The notes below the pieces were generated by a model. It was given only the letters and a program-made list of their open reading frames with translations, had not been told where the DNA came from and searched no databases. Below are positions 9,213 through 17,369 of a stretch of DNA of 64,000 nucleotides, one piece after another; position 1 is the stretch's first letter, and every line of letters begins with the position of its first letter. The translations under genes were made by a program, and so were the position numbers. Source of the stretch: CAVQXR01 sp046330455 (GTDB lineage Bacteria; Actinomycetota; Thermoleophilia; Gaiellales; Gaiellaceae); assembly GCA_046330455.1 (NCBI GenBank), contig JAXLSU010000005.1:124001-188000 (forward strand), in the 5' to 3' direction.

Positions 9213-10811
9213 TCAGCCGCGGGGTGGGTCGAGCAGGACGCCCGGGTTCATGATCCCGGCCGGATCGAGCTCTGCCTTCGCGGCCGTGAGCGCGGCGGCG
9301 AACAGCTCGGGCCGCTGGCGGTCGTACCAGGGGCGGTGGTCACGGCCGACCGCGTGGTGGTGGGTGATCGTACCGCCGAGCGAGAGAATCGCCTCGGCTG
9401 CCGCGGCCTTGATCTCGTCCCACTGCTCGAGCTCGGAGCCCGGCCTGCCGGGGGCATAGACGGAGTAGTAGGGCGCCGGCCCGTCCGGGTAGACGTACGT
9501 GAAGCGGCAGGAGACCACTCCGCCGCCGCAGACCTCTGTCAGCGCGGCCCGCGTCGCCTCGAGCACACCGGCGTGAAAGGCCGGGAAGCGATCCCAGGTG
9601 ATCGCCGTCTCGAACGTCTCGTGAACGAGTCCGAGCATCGCCATCGCGTCACGAACGTGCGGGCCCCGGATGAACGCCGTCCGCCAGGCAGCGGCCGGAT
9701 CGGCTGCCCCGCTCTCCGGAACCCGGCCGTGGTGCTCCCGGCAGAGCTCGAGCGCCCGGTCGAGCCACGGGCCGGTCTCGTGATCGGCCGACTCGAACCC
9801 GAGGACGAGGATCGACACAGACCCGTCCCCGCTGCCCGAGAGCAGGGCCTCGTCGTGGTCGAGCAGCCGGCAGTTGCTCGGCCAGAGCCCGGACTGGGCG
9901 ACCGCGCGGGCGCAGGCCGCCGCGTCCTCGAAGGAGGCGAACGTGACGGACGCCCCTGCCCGGAACGAGGGCCGGTCCTGGAGCCGCATCCAGGCCTCGG
10001 TGACGATGCCGAGGCTCCCCTCGGAGCCGCAGAACAGGCGATCCGGCGAGGGCCCGGCACCCGAGCCGGGCAGGCGCCTCGTCTCGACGAGACCGCGCGG
10101 GGTGACCACCCGGAGCCCCTCGACGAACTCGTCGATGTGCGTGAACAGCGTCGCGAAATGCCCACCCGAGCGCGTGACGATCCAGCCCCCGAGGCTCGAG
10201 TACTCGAATCCCTGGGGAAAGTGGCGGAGCGTGTACCCGTGGGGCTTCAACTGCGCCTCGAGCGAGGGGCCGAGCACGCCTCCCTGGATCCGGGCCGACC
10301 GGGAGGAACGGTCGACCTCGAGGACCTGGTCGAGCTCGCGCAGGTCGACGCTGACGGTGCCGCGGTAGCCGTCGCCGACGGCCGGCTCGACCCCGCCGAC
10401 CACGCTGGAGCCGCCGCCGAACGGGATCGCCGCCACGTCCGAGGCGCTGCACCAGTCGAGCACCGCGGTGACGTCCTGCTCGGAGCGCGGGAAGCAGACG
10501 AGGTCGGGTGGGTTCGAGTAGTCGCGCCGCATCGCGCGCACGAGGTCACGGAACGAGCGCCCGTAGCTGTGCAGTGCACGCTCGTGGGCATCGCTCGTGA
10601 ACAGGGCGGCGAGCGATCCGGGCGCGTCGACTCTCGGCGGCCGGAGGTCGAGCTCCGCGAGCTGCGGCGGCTCGACGATCCTGACGCCGTCGAGCCCGAA
10701 GCGGCCGGCGAACGCTGCGCCGAGCTCTTCGACCTCCGGGCGGGAGAGGCCCTCGCCCTCGAGCCCCCATCCCCAGAACTTCCGCCGGGGTGCTGCCTGC
10801 CTACCGGTCAC
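9213..10811 (-). CDS. FAD-linked oxidase, alkyl-dihydroxyacetone-phosphate synthase-like
   Basis: A 532-residue flavoprotein with an FAD_binding_4 domain (about 95-275; CFPRSEQDVTAVLDWC, IPFGGGSSVVGG) and a C-terminal cap. Signature segments of the AGPS branch are present: RRKFWGWGLEGEG at the N-terminus, FTYVYPDG, and GGTITHHHAVGRDH near residue 490, where AGPS has its active-site His cluster. AGPS exchanges the acyl chain of acyl-DHAP for a fatty alcohol to make ether lipids; bacterial homologues are often annotated only as FAD-binding oxidases. Ether-lipid synthesis is therefore a possibility, not a demonstrated function. Confidence 0.85.
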   Translation of the reverse strand: MTGRQAAPRRKFWGWGLEGEGLSRPEVEELGAAFAGRFGLDGVRIVEPPQLAELDLRPPRVDAPGSLAALFTSDAHERALHSYGRSFRDLVRAMRRDYSNPPDLVCFPRSEQDVTAVLDWCSASDVAAIPFGGGSSVVGGVEPAVGDGYRGTVSVDLRELDQVLEVDRSSRSARIQGGVLGPSLEAQLKPHGYTLRHFPQGFEYSSLGGWIVTRSGGHFATLFTHIDEFVEGLRVVTPRGLVETRRLPGSGAGPSPDRLFCGSEGSLGIVTEAWMRLQDRPSFRAGASVTFASFEDAAACARAVAQSGLWPSNCRLLDHDEALLSGSGDGSVSILVLGFESADHETGPWLDRALELCREHHGRVPESGAADPAAAWRTAFIRGPHVRDAMAMLGLVHETFETAITWDRFPAFHAGVLEATRAALTEVCGGGVVSCRFTYVYPDGPAPYYSVYAPGRPGSELEQWDEIKAAAAEAILSLGGTITHHHAVGRDHRPWYDRQRPELFAAALTAAKAELDPAGIMNPGVLLDPPRG

Positions 10812-10883
10812 GCCGGGAGGGAGTCTCGTCGTGCCGTGCCCGGCCTGTCAAGCCGCCACGGCCGGAAAGGGCGGTGGGTGTGC

Positions 10884-11243
10884 TCAGGCAGCGATGCGCT
10901 CGTCGTCCCGAGCGCGCCGGATCCGGCGCTGCTCGTGGCGGCGGAGCCGCTCGTGCGCCGCGAGCGACCGTTCCGTGGCACGGCGCTCGAGTGCCCTGCC
11001 GCGCGCTCGCTCCCGGCCCGGGGCCAGACGGTACGCAGCCGAGCCGAAGAGCTCGCACAGGAGCAGCGCGACGATCGCCGCAGCGACTGCTCCGACGAAC
11101 GTGAGCACGGGGTCGCCGGTCAGGGTTCCCACCACGACCGCCGTCTCGGTCGCCGAGCCGCCGATGAGGAGGGCCGGCCGCGCCGTGCCGGGCAGCACGG
11201 CAACGGCGAGAACGCTCAACCCGAGGGCGAGCAGGAGGGCCAT
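10884..11243 (-). CDS. Small membrane protein, paralogue of the 11464-11817 gene
   Basis: A 119-residue protein with two hydrophobic helices (about 1-30 and 40-68) and a highly basic C-terminal tail rich in Arg and Glu. It resembles the next gene upstream in size, helix placement, the VLxxxxLPxxARPA segment and the charged tail, so the two are probably an ancient tandem duplication. A TACCTT box seven bases before the ATG and no Shine-Dalgarno suggest a leaderless transcript. Function unknown. Confidence 0.6.
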   Translation of the reverse strand: MALLLALGLSVLAVAVLPGTARPALLIGGSATETAVVVGTLTGDPVLTFVGAVAAAIVALLLCELFGSAAYRLAPGRERARGRALERRATERSLAAHERLRRHEQRRIRRARDDERIAA

Positions 11244-11247
11244 GCAG

Positions 11248-11273
11248 AGAAGGTAGGACCTCGATCGGACGGA
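11248..11273 (-). promoter_or_regulatory. Conserved upstream block of the first membrane paralogue
   Basis: About 25 bp (CGATCG.GGTCCTACCTTC on the minus strand) occurs almost identically before both membrane paralogues (also 11824-11848) and contains the TACCTT -10-like box. This is a duplicated promoter or a shared operator. Confidence 0.45.
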
Positions 11274-11314
11274 CCCCCGGGTAGCAGGGCGCCGGGTGGC
11301 GCGATCGCTTCACG

Positions 11315-11465
11315 CCGCGGCGGTTGACGGCCCGGCTCGGCCCGGCCGGATCCGCCGGGGAGCCGTCCGGAGGACGGCGGTCACAGGTCGGGAGACGTCC
11401 GGGCGCGGACGGTGCGGTGTCGTCAGGCCGCGGCGGTTGACGGCCCGGCTCGGCCCGGCCGGATC
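11315..11465. repeat. 38-bp perfect direct repeat between the membrane paralogues
   Basis: The same 38 bases occur at 11315-11352 and 11428-11465; the second copy abuts the stop of the 11464-11817 gene. The units are rich in CCGG/GGCC and internally palindromic. The 75 bp between the copies holds nothing recognisable. Confidence 0.8.
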
Positions 11466-11817
11466 ACGCTGCCAGACGGTCGCGACGCCGGCGCTCCTCC
11501 CGGGTGCGGCGACGGAGCTCGCGCTCCTCCGCGGTCGGCTCGCGCTGCTCTCGCCCGGCGTGCCGCACCGGTTTCGAGCGGGCATCTGGGCTCGGTTGTG
11601 CGAGCAGCCGGAACGTCCCGGCGATCTCCCGGACGAGCACCGCCGTGAGCGCACCGACAACCGCTCCCCCGAGCACCAGGGCGGTGTCATCGGTCAGGGC
11701 CCGGATGACGAGCGCCGTCCCCGCGGCCGCCAGAACGACGACGATTGCAGGGCGGGCCCTTCGCGGCAACGCGACGAGAGCGAGCACGCCAAGGGCGAGC
11801 ACGGCGATCGGGGCCAT
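11464..11817 (-). CDS. Small membrane protein, paralogue of the 10884-11243 gene
   Basis: A 117-residue protein with two hydrophobic helices (about 1-32 and 38-65) and a basic, Arg/Glu-rich tail (EERELRRRTREERRRR). Sequence and upstream region both resemble the neighbouring 119-residue gene. A TACCTT box seven bases before the ATG again suggests a leaderless message. Function unknown; a small envelope protein that is conserved as a pair only locally is the most that can be said. Confidence 0.6.
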   Translation of the reverse strand: MAPIAVLALGVLALVALPRRARPAIVVVLAAAGTALVIRALTDDTALVLGGAVVGALTAVLVREIAGTFRLLAQPSPDARSKPVRHAGREQREPTAEERELRRRTREERRRRDRLAA

Positions 11818-11877
11818 GCGCCTGAAGGTAGGACCCCGATCGGACGGAACGGGCGGATGGGCGCCCCGCCGTCCGCC

Positions 11878-12000
11878 GGCGGCTGACGGCCGGGCTTGGC
11901 CGGGCCGGACCCGCCGATCCGTGCGGGCCCGGTAGGGCCTGGCGGCTGACGGCCGGGTTTGGCCGGGCCGGACCCGCCGATTGCGGGCCCGGTAGGGCCA
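11878..12000. repeat. Tandem GC-rich repeat, about 60-bp unit, two copies
   Basis: Units beginning GGCGGCTGACGGCCGGG start at 11878 and 11941 and share nearly 60 bases, including GGCCGGGCCGGACCCGCCGAT and GCGGGCCCGGTAGGGC, split by a short indel. Internal inverted repeats would fold into strong hairpins. Confidence 0.75.
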
Positions 12001-12008
12001 CGGATCGG

Positions 12009-12260
12009 ACCGCCGGGCTCCGCCCGGCTTCTACGCAGGTCGCGGCCGGCCGAGCCGGCAGCTCAGCCGCGGCGGCGCCTTCGGCGCGGGCTTGTGACCG
12101 CCGGGCTCCGCCCGGCTTCACGCGGGTCGCGGCCGGCCGAGCCGGCCGCTCAGCCGCGGCGGCGCCTTCGGCGCGGGCTTGTGATCGCCGGGCTCCGCCC
12201 GGCTTCTACGCGGGTCGCGGGCCGGCCGAGCCGGCCGCTCAGCGCGGCGGCGCCTTCGGC
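12009..12260. repeat. Tandem GC-rich repeat, 87-88-bp unit, three copies
   Basis: Units start at about 12009, 12097 and 12184, each containing CCGGGCTCCGCCCGG, GGCCGGCCGAGCCGGC and GGCGCCTTCGGCGC, three successive perfect or near-perfect palindromes. Copies differ by a few substitutions and single-base indels. There are no spacers, so this is not a CRISPR array. Confidence 0.85.
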
Positions 12261-12428
12261 GCCTTGCGTTTGTGTCGAGCCCTGCGGCTCGACGGCGCTT
12301 CGCGGCCTGGCGCCTGCGGCTGGCCGCTGCGCGGCGCCTTCGGCGCCTTGCGTTGTGTCGAGCCCTGCGGCTCGACGGCGCTTCGCGGCCTGGCGCCTGC
12401 GGCGCGGCCGCTGCGCGGCGCCTTCGGC
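12261..12428. repeat. Tandem GC-rich repeat, 84-bp unit, two copies
   Basis: Units start at 12261 and 12345 and a third begins at 12429 before the MFS promoter. Each contains TCGAGCCCTGCGGCTCGA and GCGCGGCGCCTTCGGCGCC hairpins. The GCGCCTTCGGCGC hairpin is shared with the 87-bp family next to it, so the two arrays probably have a common origin. Confidence 0.85.
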
Positions 12429-12439
12429 GCCTTGCGAGA

Positions 12440-12445
12440 TAGCGT
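12440..12445 (+). promoter_or_regulatory. Probable -10 box (TAGCGT) of the leaderless MFS gene
   Basis: TANNNT hexamer exactly six bases before the GTG at 12452. It sits at the junction with the repeat array, so the array occupies the position where upstream control sites would be. Confidence 0.5.
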
Positions 12446-12451
12446 CCGGAC

Positions 12452-13678
12452 GTGCTCACCCGGGATCCGCTGCTGACGACACGCGACGGCCGGCTGCTGC
12501 TTGGAAGCCAGGCGCTCAGCTTCGCCGGACACGGGATCTCCGCGGTCGCGCTGCCCTGGCTCGTGCTCGACACCGGGGGCTCGAGCACCTCGGCCGGGCT
12601 CGTCTTCACGTTCACGGTCCTGCCGTACGTCGTCTTCGGCCTGCCGGCCGGGGTCGTGGGCGACCGGCGGCCACCGCGTCAGGTGATATGGACTACGCAC
12701 CTGCTCCAGGCGCTCGTCGCGATCGCCGTCCCGCTCTGGTCGCTCGGCGGGGTGCCGCCGCTCGCGCTCGTGCTCGCCGCCGGCTTCGTGATCGGCGCCG
12801 GCCGGGTCTTCTCCGACGCCGCCGTCTTCGGGCTGCTGCCTCCGATCGCCGGGATGGAGCGGATCATGCACGCGCAGGCGACCCTCGGAGCGGCGTGGAG
12901 CGTGGGGGTGCTCTCGGGCCCCGCGATCGGCGGCGTGCTCGTCGCCGCGATCGGGCCGGCGAGAGCCCTGGCCGTCGAGGCCGGCTGCCTCCTCGTTGCC
13001 GCCGTCGTCATCCGCCTGCTGCGTGTCGGCACGACGAGAGCAGCGGGTGGACGGGCCCGGTCGCCAGGGGAGGTCGTGCGGGCGGGGCTCGGGACCATCT
13101 TCGGCGATCCGTTCCTGCGCCGGCTCACGGTCTTCGGCGCGATCTGGGTCGGCGTGGCCGCGGGAGCGTGGGGGCTGCTCGTGCCGCTGCTCCGCGAGCA
13201 GATCGGTCTCGGCTCCGGTCAGACGGGAGTCGTTCTCGCGGTGGCCGGCATCGCCGGCGTCGTCGCCTCCCCGCTCGTCGGGCTCCTCTCGGTTCGACTC
13301 AGCGGAGTCAGCATCATCATGAGGGCTCTACCCGTCCTGGCGGCCTCGATCGCCGCCTGCGGCCTGGCGCCCGGCTTCGCCCTCGCCGCAGTGTCGGTGT
13401 TCGTGTTCCACCTCGTCGACGCCATGATCACGGCTGCCTACATCGGCGAGCGCCAGCGCCGGGCCTCGCTCGAGCTCCAGGCCACGGTCGGGATCTTCGG
13501 CCGGATGCTGATCATGAGCGCGCTCACGATCGGTTCCGCGGCGGCGAGCGCGCTCGCCGGCCCGATCGACCTTCCCGTGCTCTACGTCGGGATGGCCGTC
13601 GCGGTGGTCGCGATCGCGGCGCTCGGGGGTCCCGCCGTGGTCAGGAGCGCCCGCGAGCCGGCGCCCGAGGCCCTCTAG
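12452..13678 (+). CDS. Major facilitator superfamily transporter
   Basis: A 408-residue integral membrane protein with about 12 hydrophobic segments and the MFS-like cytoplasmic loop GVVGDRRPPRQV after helix 2. The pattern (an N-terminal SQALSFAGHGISAVALPWLVL helix and a GRVFSDAAVFGLLPPI segment in the middle) resembles the MFS_3 / enterobactin-exporter-like efflux group. Substrate unknown. The GTG is supported by the -10 box six bases upstream. The 242 bp that follow contain no gene. Confidence 0.85.
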   Translation: MLTRDPLLTTRDGRLLLGSQALSFAGHGISAVALPWLVLDTGGSSTSAGLVFTFTVLPYVVFGLPAGVVGDRRPPRQVIWTTHLLQALVAIAVPLWSLGGVPPLALVLAAGFVIGAGRVFSDAAVFGLLPPIAGMERIMHAQATLGAAWSVGVLSGPAIGGVLVAAIGPARALAVEAGCLLVAAVVIRLLRVGTTRAAGGRARSPGEVVRAGLGTIFGDPFLRRLTVFGAIWVGVAAGAWGLLVPLLREQIGLGSGQTGVVLAVAGIAGVVASPLVGLLSVRLSGVSIIMRALPVLAASIAACGLAPGFALAAVSVFVFHLVDAMITAAYIGERQRRASLELQATVGIFGRMLIMSALTIGSAAASALAGPIDLPVLYVGMAVAVVAIAALGGPAVVRSAREPAPEAL

Positions 13679-13920
13679 CAGAGTTGTGCCCCACCCCGCC
13701 GTCACGCCCCACGCCCGAGGAACCTGGCGAACCAGGTGGGTGCCCTGCCGATCGCGATCGGCGACCGCGGCCGGACGCAGGCTCCCTCTCGATGTCGTGT
13801 TGGTTCAACATTGTGCGCAGAGCCGCGCACGGGGTCGAGCACCCGTGAACCCTAGCGTGGGCGCCCTCGGCGCGGCGGACGCGCGGTATAGTTGCCGCCT
13901 CTCGAGAGGAGGCTCCGCCG

Positions 13921-14409
13921 ATGACGTACTCTCCCGCCATCGCCACCGCGAACCAGGCGATCGCCAACGGGAAGTCCCGGGATGCACGGCTGTGGGCCAA
14001 CGTGCTCGCGGATGTCCCGCTCTTCTCGGGCATGTCGAAGCGGCATATCAGGCATGTGGCCGGCCTTGCCCGTGAGGCCCGGTATCAGCCGGGATCGGCG
14101 ATCGTCGTCCAGGGCGCACCGGGCAACGACTTCTTCATCGTCATCGACGGCGAGGCCTCGGTGCTGCGGGGAAGCACCCTGCCGCGGATCCCGGTCGGCC
14201 CGGGGGCGTACTTCGGCGAGATGTCGCTGATCGACGGCTCCGACCGCTCGGCGACGGTCGTCGCCGACACCGAGATGCTCTGCCTACGCATCTCGCGAAA
14301 CCCGTTTCTGAAGCTCCTGCGAAGCGAGCCGGAGCTTGCGATCGCGATGCTGAAGGAGTTCGCAGGCCGGATCCGGCGTCTCCAGGAGGAGCGCGCGGCC
14401 GTCGCGTAG
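13921..14409 (+). CDS. Cyclic nucleotide-binding domain protein without DNA-binding domain
   Basis: A 162-residue protein made of one cNMP-binding domain (about 33-150): LFSGMSKRHIRHVAG, the GNDFFIVIDGEASVLR strand pair, and a phosphate-binding cassette reading FGEMSLIDGSDRSATV, which keeps the Gly-Glu and the Arg needed for cyclic nucleotide phosphate binding. No helix-turn-helix follows, unlike Crp, so it is more likely a stand-alone sensor or part of a complex. A GAGGAGG ribosome binding site lies eight bases before the ATG, and a TATAGT -10 candidate is at about 13886. Confidence 0.85.
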   Translation: MTYSPAIATANQAIANGKSRDARLWANVLADVPLFSGMSKRHIRHVAGLAREARYQPGSAIVVQGAPGNDFFIVIDGEASVLRGSTLPRIPVGPGAYFGEMSLIDGSDRSATVVADTEMLCLRISRNPFLKLLRSEPELAIAMLKEFAGRIRRLQEERAAVA

Positions 14410-14415
14410 CTCCTG

Positions 14416-15192
14416 ATGGCCTGTCTTGCCCAGGACGACGCCGGCACCGTCCGGACGCTCCGTCTGAACCGGCCCGAGGTCCGGAACGCTCTCAACCTCG
14501 AGCTGCTCCGGGCGCTGCGAGCGGCCCTCGCCGAGGCGGTCTCCGATCCGGCCGTCCGGTGCCTCCTGCTCACCGGCGAGGGGAAGGGCTTCTGCGCGGG
14601 CGCCGACGTGAAGGACTGGGCCGAGCAGGGGCCGCAGGGAGGGGACGACCCGTGGGTCGCCGAGGCCCACGCGCTCGCCGTCGAGCTCGCGGAGGCACCC
14701 CTACCCACGGTCGCGCTCCTGAACGGCGCTGCCGTCGGCGCCGGTCTCGACCTCGCGCTCGCGTGTGACTTCAGGGTCGCCGCCGACAGCGCGCGGTTTG
14801 CCTGCGCGTACACGTGGATGGCGTATCCGCCGGACGTGGGCGGCACCTGGCTGCTACCGCGCCTGATCGGGGTGGAGCAGGCGAAGCGGTTCGTGTTCAC
14901 CGGCGAGCTCTGGGACGCGGCCACCGCCCTCGAGCGGGGCCTCGTCGGGGAGGTGGTACCGCTCGAACGGCTCGCCGAGCGCGGGCTCGAGCTGGGAACC
15001 GAGCTCGCGACCGGGCCGACCGTCGCGATCGGTCACGCGAAGCGGCTCCTCGACACCTCGCACCGGCGCTCGCTTGCCGAGCAGCTCGAGGCCGAGCGGA
15101 TCGCCGGCGAGGCCTGCGCGCTCACGGACGATCACCGCGAGGCGCTCGCGGCCGCGACGGAGCGGCGCGAGCCGGCGTTCAGAGGACGGTGA
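14416..15192 (+). CDS. Enoyl-CoA hydratase/isomerase family protein
   Basis: A 258-residue crotonase-fold protein. The oxyanion-hole segments are present: GKGFCAGADVKDW and NGAAVGAGLDLALACDFRVA. The catalytic helix reads PPDVGGTWLLPRLIG, with Asp where many hydratases have Glu, as in several isomerase-type members. It is coupled by a GTGA overlap to the acyl-CoA synthetase downstream and starts 7 bp after the cyclic-nucleotide-binding gene, so the three may form one unit handling an acyl-CoA intermediate. Confidence 0.88.
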   Translation: MACLAQDDAGTVRTLRLNRPEVRNALNLELLRALRAALAEAVSDPAVRCLLLTGEGKGFCAGADVKDWAEQGPQGGDDPWVAEAHALAVELAEAPLPTVALLNGAAVGAGLDLALACDFRVAADSARFACAYTWMAYPPDVGGTWLLPRLIGVEQAKRFVFTGELWDAATALERGLVGEVVPLERLAERGLELGTELATGPTVAIGHAKRLLDTSHRRSLAEQLEAERIAGEACALTDDHREALAAATERREPAFRGR

Positions 15193-17267
15193 CACCCGCT
15201 CCGTCCCGGCTCGGGCGCCTGCTGCGCCCGCAGACCGTTGCCTTCATCGGCGGCGCCATGGCACGCGGCGCACGTGAGGTGTGCGAGCAGGCGGGCTTCG
15301 AGGGGCCGATCTGGGAGGTGCATCCGACGCGGTCCGGTGCGTACCGGCAGATCGCCGACCTCCCGGCCGCCCCGGACGCCGCGTTCGTCGCGGTCAACGC
15401 CAGGGCGACCGTGGACGTCGTCGGGGAGCTCGCCGCGGCCGGAGCCGGGGGTGCCGCGTGCTACGCGGCCGGCTTCTCGGAGGCGGGCACCCCCGAGGGT
15501 GCCGCGCTCGAGGACGAGTTGCGCCGGGCGGCGGGAGAGATGCCGGTCCTCGGCCCGAACTGCTACGGGGTCATCGATGCGCTCGCCGGCGTGAGCGTGT
15601 GGCCCGTCCCCTGGCCGCGGGAGCAGCTCGACCGGGGCGTGGCGATGATCCTCCAGAGCGGCAACCTCGGGATCAACGTGACGATGAGCCAGCGGTCGGT
15701 CCCGCTCGCGTTCGTCGCGAGCGTGGGGAACCAGGCCGTGCTCGAGATCGCCGAGCTCGTCGACGCCTATGCGGGATTGGACGAGGTCACGGCGATCGGG
15801 ATCTACCTCGAGGGGCTGCGCGACGTGCCCCGGTTCGCCGAGGCGGCCGGGCGGGCGCTCGAGCGCGGCGTGCCCCTCGCGGTCTGCAAGGCGGGGACCT
15901 CGGAGCTCGGGCGCGAGCTCGCATACACGCACACGGCCTCGCTCGCCGGTTCCGACGAGCTGTACGAGGCCCTGTTCGCGCGCTACGGCATCGCGCGGGC
16001 GCGAACGGTGCCCGAGCTGCTCGAGACCGTGAAGGCGCTCACGGTGACCGGTCCTCTCGCCGGCAGGCAGTGCTTCGTGTTCACCTGCTCCGGGGCCGAG
16101 TCTGCGCTCGCGGCCGACGCGGCGTCGGCCGCCAGGCTCGAGCTTCCCCAGCCCGGCGAGCCCACGCGCACGGCGCTCGTCGAGGTGCTGCCGGAGTTCG
16201 CTCTCGTCGGGAACCCCCTCGACTACAACTCGGCGCTGTGGGGTCAGGAGGAGCCGCTTCGCCGCGTCTTCGAGACGGCGCTGCGTGACCCGGTGGACGC
16301 GGCTCTGCTCGTCATCGACTACCCGCGCCCCGGCGTTCCGTACGCCGTCGACGTCGACAACGCGATCGGGGCCCTCTGCGCGGCGACCGCCGGAGCGGGT
16401 GTTCCCGGCGCGGTCGCGAGCGTGCTGCCGGAGTCGTTCCAGGAGCACGGGCGTCTGGCGGTCACGGCCCGCGGCGTGAGCCCACTCCAGGGGCTCGACG
16501 AGGCGTTCGCCGCGCTCGGGGCCTGCGCGCGGTTCGGCGAGCGGCTCCGGGCCGGGACCCCGCCGCCCTACCCGGCGCTCCGGAGCGCTCCCGACGGCCC
16601 GAGGCCTCTGGACGAGGGGGCGGCCAAGGAGCTGCTTGCGACGGTTGGGATCGAGACGCCCCGCGGCACGCTCGTCCCCGCGGCCGGCACGGCGAGGACG
16701 GGCTCCGAAGACGTCCGGCTTACCGCGGCTGCCGCGGCGGCGGCGCAGGAGGTCGGCTTTCCGGCCGTCGCGAAGCTCGCGAGCCCCGAGCTGCCTCACA
16801 AGGCGGACGCAGGGGCCGTGGCGCTCGGGCTCGACGATGCGGGGGCGGTCGCGGAGGCGGTGCGAGCGATGCTCGCCCGCAACCCGGTCACGGCGATCAG
16901 CGGTGTGCTGGTCGAGCGCATGGTCGACGGCGCGGTCTGCGAGCTGCTCGTGGGGATCCGGTACGACCGGTCGTTCGGGCACGTACTCGTGGTCGGGAGC
17001 GGGGGAGGTCTCGTCGAGCTGATCGGCGACGTTGCTCCCGTGCTGTTCCCGGTGACGAGGGAGGACGCGGAGGCGGCGCTCCGGCGCCTTCGCCTGTGGC
17101 CGAGGCTCGCCCTCGGGGACGTCGACGCCGCGATCGGCGTGGTGCTCGCGCTCGCCCGGCTCGTCGAGCAGCGAGGGCACGAGCTGGCCGAGCTCGAGGT
17201 GAACCCCCTGCTCGTCCTCGAGCGGGGCGCCGTCGCGGTCGACGCGCTCTGTCGCATCCGCACCTGA
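15189..17267 (+). CDS. ADP-forming acyl-CoA synthetase (acetate-CoA ligase-like, alpha-beta fusion)
   Basis: A 692-residue protein fusing both subunits of the NDP-forming acyl-CoA synthetase. The order is a CoA-binding Rossmann domain (about 1-130, with GPNCYG), a succinyl-CoA-ligase-like domain (about 140-460, with SGNLGINVTM and THTASLAGSDE, where the phosphorylated His is expected), and a C-terminal ATP-grasp domain (about 480-692, with FPAVAKLASPELPHK and ELEVNPLLVL). It converts acyl-CoA plus ADP and phosphate to acid, CoA and ATP, or the reverse. The GTG overlaps the hydratase stop, so both act in the same pathway. Confidence 0.9.
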   Translation: MTPAPSRLGRLLRPQTVAFIGGAMARGAREVCEQAGFEGPIWEVHPTRSGAYRQIADLPAAPDAAFVAVNARATVDVVGELAAAGAGGAACYAAGFSEAGTPEGAALEDELRRAAGEMPVLGPNCYGVIDALAGVSVWPVPWPREQLDRGVAMILQSGNLGINVTMSQRSVPLAFVASVGNQAVLEIAELVDAYAGLDEVTAIGIYLEGLRDVPRFAEAAGRALERGVPLAVCKAGTSELGRELAYTHTASLAGSDELYEALFARYGIARARTVPELLETVKALTVTGPLAGRQCFVFTCSGAESALAADAASAARLELPQPGEPTRTALVEVLPEFALVGNPLDYNSALWGQEEPLRRVFETALRDPVDAALLVIDYPRPGVPYAVDVDNAIGALCAATAGAGVPGAVASVLPESFQEHGRLAVTARGVSPLQGLDEAFAALGACARFGERLRAGTPPPYPALRSAPDGPRPLDEGAAKELLATVGIETPRGTLVPAAGTARTGSEDVRLTAAAAAAAQEVGFPAVAKLASPELPHKADAGAVALGLDDAGAVAEAVRAMLARNPVTAISGVLVERMVDGAVCELLVGIRYDRSFGHVLVVGSGGGLVELIGDVAPVLFPVTREDAEAALRRLRLWPRLALGDVDAAIGVVLALARLVEQRGHELAELEVNPLLVLERGAVAVDALCRIRT

Positions 17268-17284
17268 CCCTTCCCGAAACCCGC

Positions 17285-17312
17285 ACGGGCCGCCCTGTGT
17301 GGGGCGGCCCGT
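17285..17312. terminator. Strong hairpin between convergent genes
   Basis: A perfect 10-bp stem (ACGGGCCGCC / GGCGGCCCGT) with an 8-base loop lies between the acyl-CoA synthetase stop and the convergent flagellin stop. It can serve both strands. No long T-run follows. Confidence 0.65.
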
Positions 17313-17369
17313 GGGTGGTTGTGTGTCCGGGTCTGTCCCTGCCCGGGTTGGTGGGGTGGGCGGGGGGTG

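Noticed and set aside
12009..12428. Possible CRISPR array in the tandem repeats
   Set aside because: The 84-88-bp units are contiguous, internally palindromic and without unique spacers; no cas genes are near.
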